Position numbers and translations under genes: made by a program
Notes under the pieces: generated by a model
What the model was told of the DNA's origin: nothing
Databases searched by the model: none
Seen by the model: only the letters and a program-made list of their open reading frames with translations
In this document: one piece after another, positions 60,120 to 64,000 of the stretch
How positions within the stretch are numbered: the stretch's first letter is position 1
Layout of the letters: the number at the start of each line of letters is the position of its first letter
DNA from: Kocuria rosea subsp. polaris
Lineage (GTDB): Bacteria; Actinomycetota; Actinomycetes; Actinomycetales; Micrococcaceae
Direction of reading: 5' to 3'
NCBI GenBank assembly: GCA_023896275.1
Contig: MLDA01000022.1
Coordinates: 1 to 64,000, forward strand
Length of the DNA: 64,000 bases

Positions 60120-61569
60120 TCCCCGTGGATTTCTGAAGGTACGCGAACGTCAGACCCAGCCGCGGCGCCCCGTGCCGGTGCGGCTCATGGACTGGAAAGA
60201 GGTCTACGAGCGCCAGCAGGCTGGCACGCTGCACGATCAGGCCTCGCGCTGCATGGACTGTGGCATCCCGTTCTGCCACCAGGGCTGCCCGCTGGGCAAC
60301 TTGATCCCGGAGTGGAACGACCTTGTCTACCGTGGCCGGATGGAAGAGGCTTCGGAGCGGCTGCACGCGACGAACAACTTCCCGGAGTTCACCGGGCGGC
60401 TGTGCCCGGCGCCGTGCGAATCCTCGTGCGTCCTCGGCATCAACCAGCCGGCCGTGACGATCAAGCAGATGGAAGCCGAGATCGCCGACCAGGCGTTCGA
60501 CGACGACAACGTCGAGCCGATCCTGCCGCAGCGTCACACGGACCAGACGGTTGCCGTCATCGGCTCGGGCCCGGCCGGTCTGGCCACGGCACAGCAGCTC
60601 ACCCGTGCCGGCCACACCGTCGCGGTCTACGAGCGCGACGACGCCGTCGGCGGCCTGCTGCGCTACGGCATTCCGGACTTCAAGATGGACAAGTCCATCC
60701 TCGATCGCCGGCTCGAGCAGATGCGCGCCGAGGGGACCCGGTTCCGCACGAACGTCGCGGTTGGCAAGGACATCTCGTGGGACCAGCTGCGTCGTCGTTA
60801 CGACGCCGTCGTCGTCGCCACCGGCTCGACCATCCCGCGCGACCTGCCGATCCCAGGCCGCGATCTCGACGGCGTGCACTTCGCGATGGAATACCTGACC
60901 CAGTCCAACCGTGCGGTTGCCGGTGAGGAAGTGGCCGACCAGATCCACGCCAAGGGCAAGCATGTCGTGATCCTCGGCGGCGGCGATACCGGTGCTGACT
61001 GCATCGGTACCTCGCACCGGCACGGAGCTGCGTCCGTGACCACGCTCGCCATCGGCAAAGAGCCGCCGCTGGAACGCCCCGGGCACCAGCCGTGGCCGAT
61101 GATGCCAACCTTGTTCGAGGTCCAGTCCGCCCACGAGGAGGGTGGCGATCGAACCTACCTTGCGTCTACGGTAGAGTTTGTTGGAGAAGGTGGCCGTGTG
61201 ACGGGAGTCACGGTAGCGGAGACGGAGTTTGTCGATGGCAAGCGTCTCCCCAAAGCGGGTACCGAGCGGACGATCAAAGCGGATCTCGTGCTCCTGGCTC
61301 TGGGTTTCACCGGCCCCGAGCCCGCGGGTCTGCAGCAGCAGGCCGGCACCGAGTTTGATGACCGGGGCAATGTGGCCCGTGACGGTTACTACATGACCAA
61401 CACGCCTGGCGTGTTCGCAGCTGGCGACGCCGGCCGCGGGCAGTCGCTGATCGTGTGGGCCATCGCTGAGGGGCGCGCCTGCGCCGCCGCGGTGGACAAG
61501 TACCTGATGGGCGAGACCCGATTGCCTGCCCCCGTGGCACCGACGGATCGCGCCATTTCAATGCTCTGA
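60112..61569 (+). CDS. gltD: Glutamate synthase small subunit
   Basis: 485-aa FAD/NADPH subunit of GOGAT. N-terminal 4Fe-4S cysteines are in [17 protein letters not shown] and [12 protein letters not shown]. The FAD motif is [10 protein letters not shown], the NADPH motif is [11 protein letters not shown], and the C-terminal FAD motif is [13 protein letters not shown]. The GTG start lies within the last three codons of gltB, ensuring stoichiometric translation. Confidence 0.96.
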
Positions 61570-61634
61570 CAGGAGCCTCTGCATCCGCAGGAGCCCCAGT
61601 CGTGAACGAATGAGAAGAGGCGGTTAGTCGACGT

Positions 61635-63176
61635 ATGCGACGCGCAAAAATTGTGGCAACATTTGGTCCCGCAATCGGCACCTACGACAAGGTAGTGCAG
61701 ATCCTTCAGGCGGGCGTGGACGTCGCCCGGCTGAACATGAGCCACGGAGAGCACTCCACCCACGCAGAGAACCTCGCTAACGTGCGCCAGGCCTCGGCCG
61801 AGCTCGAGCGTCCCGTCGGCGTCTTCGCCGACCTGCAGGGGCCCAAGATCCGCTTGGGTCGCTTCTCCGACGGCCCGCATATGCTGGCCGTCGGCGACAC
61901 CTTCACCATTACGGTCGAGGACATCGAGGGCACCAAGGACATCTGCTCGACGACGTTCAAGGGTCTGCCGGGCGACGTCAACGTCGGCGACCGCCTCCTG
62001 ATCAACGATGGCCGCGTGGCCCTCAAGGCGACCGCGGTCGATGATGTCAAGGTCGTCACCGAGGTCGTCGTTGGTGGCGAGGTCTCCAATAACAAGGGCA
62101 TCAACCTTCCCGGTGTCGCCGTCAACGTCCCCGCCCTGAGCGAAAAGGACGAGGACGACCTGCGCTGGGCGATCCGCGCTGACGTCGACATGGTTGCGCT
62201 CTCGTTCGTGCGCAACGCCGCCGACATCGACCGCGTGCACGAGATCATGGACGAGGAGGGTCGCCGACTCCCGGTGATTGCCAAGATCGAGAAGCCGCAG
62301 GCCGTCGATTGCCTCGAGGAGATCATCGACGCGTTCGACGCGATCATGGTCGCCCGTGGCGACCTCGGCGTCGAGCTGCCGATCGAAGAGGTCCCGCTCG
62401 TGCAGAAGCGAGCCGTCGAACTGGCGCGCCGCTGGGCGAAGCCGGTCATCGTGGCTACCCAGGTGCTCGAGTCGATGATCGAGAATCCGCTCCCGACGCG
62501 CGCCGAGGCTTCCGACTGTGCCAACGCCGTCCTCGACGGCGCCGACGCGGTCATGCTCTCCGGCGAGACGAGCGTCGGGGCGTACCCGATCAAGACCGTC
62601 GAGACCATGTCGCGCATCATCGAGAACACGGAGGAGCACGGCCTGCGCCGGATTCCGCCGCTGGGCTCGCGTCCGCGCACGCGCGGCGGAGCGATCACGC
62701 GCGCCGCCGTTGAGGTCGCCGACCAGCTGGACGCGAAGTTCATCGTCGCGTTCACGCAGTCCGGTGATTCTGCGCGTCGTCTCTCGCGACTGCGCCCGAA
62801 GCAGCCGATCATGGCCTTCACGCCGCTCAAGCACACGTTCAGCATCATGTCGCTGTACTGGGGCGTCCAGCCCCGCGTGGTGGCCTATGCGGACCACACC
62901 GACAAGATGACCGCTCAGGTGGACAAGTCGTTGCAGCTCGAGGGGCTGGCGAACGTCGGCGACCTCGTCTGCATCGCGGCCGGTTCCCCTCCCGGAACCG
63001 CCGGGTCGACCAACTCCCTGCGCGTGCACCGCGTGGGCGACGTCGCTGACGCCGGAGAGCTGCTCGACGGTCATGAGCCGCCGGCGCGCGAGAAGGTCGG
63101 TCCGTGGCGCACCCGCGAGGAGGCGCTCGACGACCTGGTCACCCACATGCGCGGCGACCACCGGTACGACGACTAG
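61635..63176 (+). CDS. pyk: Pyruvate kinase
   Basis: Last step of glycolysis, 513 aa. The sequence has ARLNMSHGEH and FADLQGPKIRLG, the PEP/Mg site KIEKPQAV followed by MVARGDLGVELP, and the C-terminal regulatory domain (about 350-480). The N-terminus is VATFGPAIG where most homologues have TLGPA. AGAGG is 17 bases before the ATG, farther than ideal. It is convergent with the ANTAR regulator, as in related genomes. Confidence 0.96.
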   Translation: MRRAKIVATFGPAIGTYDKVVQILQAGVDVARLNMSHGEHSTHAENLANVRQASAELERPVGVFADLQGPKIRLGRFSDGPHMLAVGDTFTITVEDIEGTKDICSTTFKGLPGDVNVGDRLLINDGRVALKATAVDDVKVVTEVVVGGEVSNNKGINLPGVAVNVPALSEKDEDDLRWAIRADVDMVALSFVRNAADIDRVHEIMDEEGRRLPVIAKIEKPQAVDCLEEIIDAFDAIMVARGDLGVELPIEEVPLVQKRAVELARRWAKPVIVATQVLESMIENPLPTRAEASDCANAVLDGADAVMLSGETSVGAYPIKTVETMSRIIENTEEHGLRRIPPLGSRPRTRGGAITRAAVEVADQLDAKFIVAFTQSGDSARRLSRLRPKQPIMAFTPLKHTFSIMSLYWGVQPRVVAYADHTDKMTAQVDKSLQLEGLANVGDLVCIAAGSPPGTAGSTNSLRVHRVGDVADAGELLDGHEPPAREKVGPWRTREEALDDLVTHMRGDHRYDD

Positions 63177-63192
63177 TCGTCGCTTTCCGCAG

Positions 63193-63231
63193 CGCCGAGA
63201 GGCGGGTCCCTTCGGGGCCCGCCTCTCGGCG
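63193..63231 (+). terminator. Terminator of pyk
   Basis: A 17-base-pair stem with one bulged T and a TTCG loop (arms 63193-63210 and 63215-63231), 17 bases after the stop. Confidence 0.85.
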
Positions 63232-63240
63232 TTAAAGGCA

Positions 63241-63276
63241 ACCGGCCGCCTCCAGCGGGTGCTGGGGGCGGCCGGT
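63241..63276 (-). terminator. Terminator of the convergent regulator gene
   Basis: Perfect 10-base arms ACCGGCCGCC (63241-63250) and GGCGGCCGGT (63267-63276), 14 bases from the stop of the minus-strand gene. Confidence 0.6.
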
Positions 63277-63289
63277 CGGGGAGAGCTCG

Positions 63290-63892
63290 CTACTTGACCT
63301 GGGCCAGGATCGTCTCGGCGACCTCGCGCATGCTCAGCCGCCGGTCCATCGACGTCTTCTGGATCCAGCGGAACGCCTCGGGCTCCGTCAGGCCCATCTT
63401 CGTGGTCAGGACGCTCTTGGCGCGCTCGACGAGCTTGCGGGTCTCGAACTGCTCCTGCAGGGATCCGACCTCGTTCTCGAGGGCGATGATTTCGTCGTGA
63501 CGGGCCGCCGCGAGCTCGATCGCGGGAATCAGGTCGGAGGGGGTGAACGGCTTGACGACGTACGCCATGGCGCCGGCCTCGCGGGCCCTCTCGACGAGCT
63601 CCTTCTGACTGAACGCCGTCAGAAGGACGACGGGCGCGATGCGCTCCTTGACGATGGTCTCGGCGGCCGTGATGCCGTCCATGACCGGCATCTTTACGTC
63701 CATGAGGATCAGGTCCGGCTTGTGCTCGCGGGCCAGCTCGACCGCCTTCTCGCCGTTGTCGGCTTCGGCGACGACGTCGTAGCCTTCGCCCCTGAGAATC
63801 TCGACGATGTCGAGCCGAATCAGGGTCTCGTCTTCGGCGACGATGACGCGCCGTGCGGGCGTCGTCGATTCATCTGCAGCGGCTTCAGACAT
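63290..63892 (-). CDS. pdtaR: ANTAR-domain response regulator (PdtaR-like)
   Basis: 200-aa two-domain regulator. The receiver (about 14-130) has phospho-acceptor Asp65 in LILMDVKMP, acidic pair in VAEDETL, and Lys in VVKPF. A coiled-coil segment (about 132-150) leads to a C-terminal ANTAR RNA-binding domain (about 145-200, LTEPEAFRWIQKTSMDRRLSM). ANTAR proteins act as antiterminators by binding paired hexaloop hairpins. In mycobacteria PdtaR is paired with histidine kinase PdtaS, absent here. A GGAGG Shine-Dalgarno precedes the ATG. Confidence 0.92.
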   Translation of the reverse strand: MSEAAADESTTPARRVIVAEDETLIRLDIVEILRGEGYDVVAEADNGEKAVELAREHKPDLILMDVKMPVMDGITAAETIVKERIAPVVLLTAFSQKELVERAREAGAMAYVVKPFTPSDLIPAIELAAARHDEIIALENEVGSLQEQFETRKLVERAKSVLTTKMGLTEPEAFRWIQKTSMDRRLSMREVAETILAQVK

Positions 63893-63949
63893 GGGTGGTC
63901 CTCCTGTGTGCCCGGCGGGCGTTGGTGGGAAACGACGATTCTGCCTACA

Positions 63950-63955
63950 AGCCTA
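63950..63955 (-). promoter_or_regulatory. -10 hexamer TAGGCT of the regulator gene
   Basis: TAGGCT on the minus strand, 57 bases before the pdtaR-like start, giving a normal leader with a GGAGG Shine-Dalgarno. Confidence 0.45.
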
Positions 63956-63991
63956 TCGCCATGTAGAGTAGTTTTCCGCAACAGCGTCGGG

Positions 63992-64000
63992 CAGGAGGAC
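63992..64000 (+). promoter_or_regulatory. Shine-Dalgarno of a gene beyond the right edge
   Basis: The last bases read CAGGAGGAC, a near-perfect Shine-Dalgarno, after a possible -10 (TAGAGT, about 63966). A plus-strand gene divergent from the regulator must start just outside. In related genomes this is often a hotdog thioesterase (inference). Confidence 0.55.

Overview
The window is high-GC actinobacterial chromosome, most likely Micrococcales close to Arthrobacter/Micrococcaceae. Evidence is the gene content (DUF3000, a DinB-type TIGR03085 protein, an HGxxPAAW-type small membrane protein, a PdtaR-like ANTAR regulator, RibM under an FMN riboswitch, a paired CeoB/CeoC TrkA system), the dense packing, frequent GTG starts and 4-base GTGA/ATGA gene overlaps. 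It is almost entirely core metabolism. I see no prophage, transposase, CRISPR array or defence island.

Layout. 0-5.3 kb: edge of a possible DUF222/HNH-type gene; ceoB-ceoC K+ regulators divergent from a KimA-like APC permease, which is coupled to a TRAM-domain RNA methyltransferase. 5.3-14.2 kb: acnA with a palindromic operator and strong terminator, a YeeZ-like reductase, an MFS exporter, dxs coupled to a DUF402 gene, and a conserved unknown. 14.2-20 kb: argG with a candidate ARG box, divergent from a nucleoside hydrolase followed by a complete ECF importer (S, T and a fused double ATPase). 20-28 kb: VOC protein, Tat/lipobox Rieske protein, a fatty-acid oxidation fusion (ECH-HAD) with a nitronate-monooxygenase-like enzyme and an RNase D, DUF3000, threonine aldolase and msrB. 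28-34 kb: alpha/beta hydrolase, methyltransferase, ybaK, sseA-sufE, zapE and a small membrane protein. 34.4-34.9 kb: a minus-strand tRNA operon Gly-Cys-Val-Gly whose two Gly genes are identical.

35-64 kb: a PD-(D/E)XK nuclease, then def-fmt-rsmB, rpe, the FMN riboswitch and the full riboflavin operon ribM-D-E-BA-H, hisE, hisG-hisF-GNAT, then hisI-trpE-(Trp membrane protein)-(small membrane protein)-trpC-B-A-lgt, gltB-gltD, pyk and a convergent pdtaR-like regulator. The right edge stops on a good Shine-Dalgarno sequence, so another plus-strand gene begins just outside.

The most distinctive signals are in how genes are expressed, not in new protein families. At least eleven genes have a TAnnnT -10 hexamer exactly 6-7 bases before the start codon and no Shine-Dalgarno, a signature of leaderless mRNAs; it also fixes several uncertain starts. 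The gltB leader combines such a promoter with a two-codon leaderless uORF and a 50-codon proline-rich uORF whose stop overlaps the gltB start (ATGA). Candidate operators stand before acnA (iron-box-like) and between argG and the nucleoside hydrolase (ARG box).
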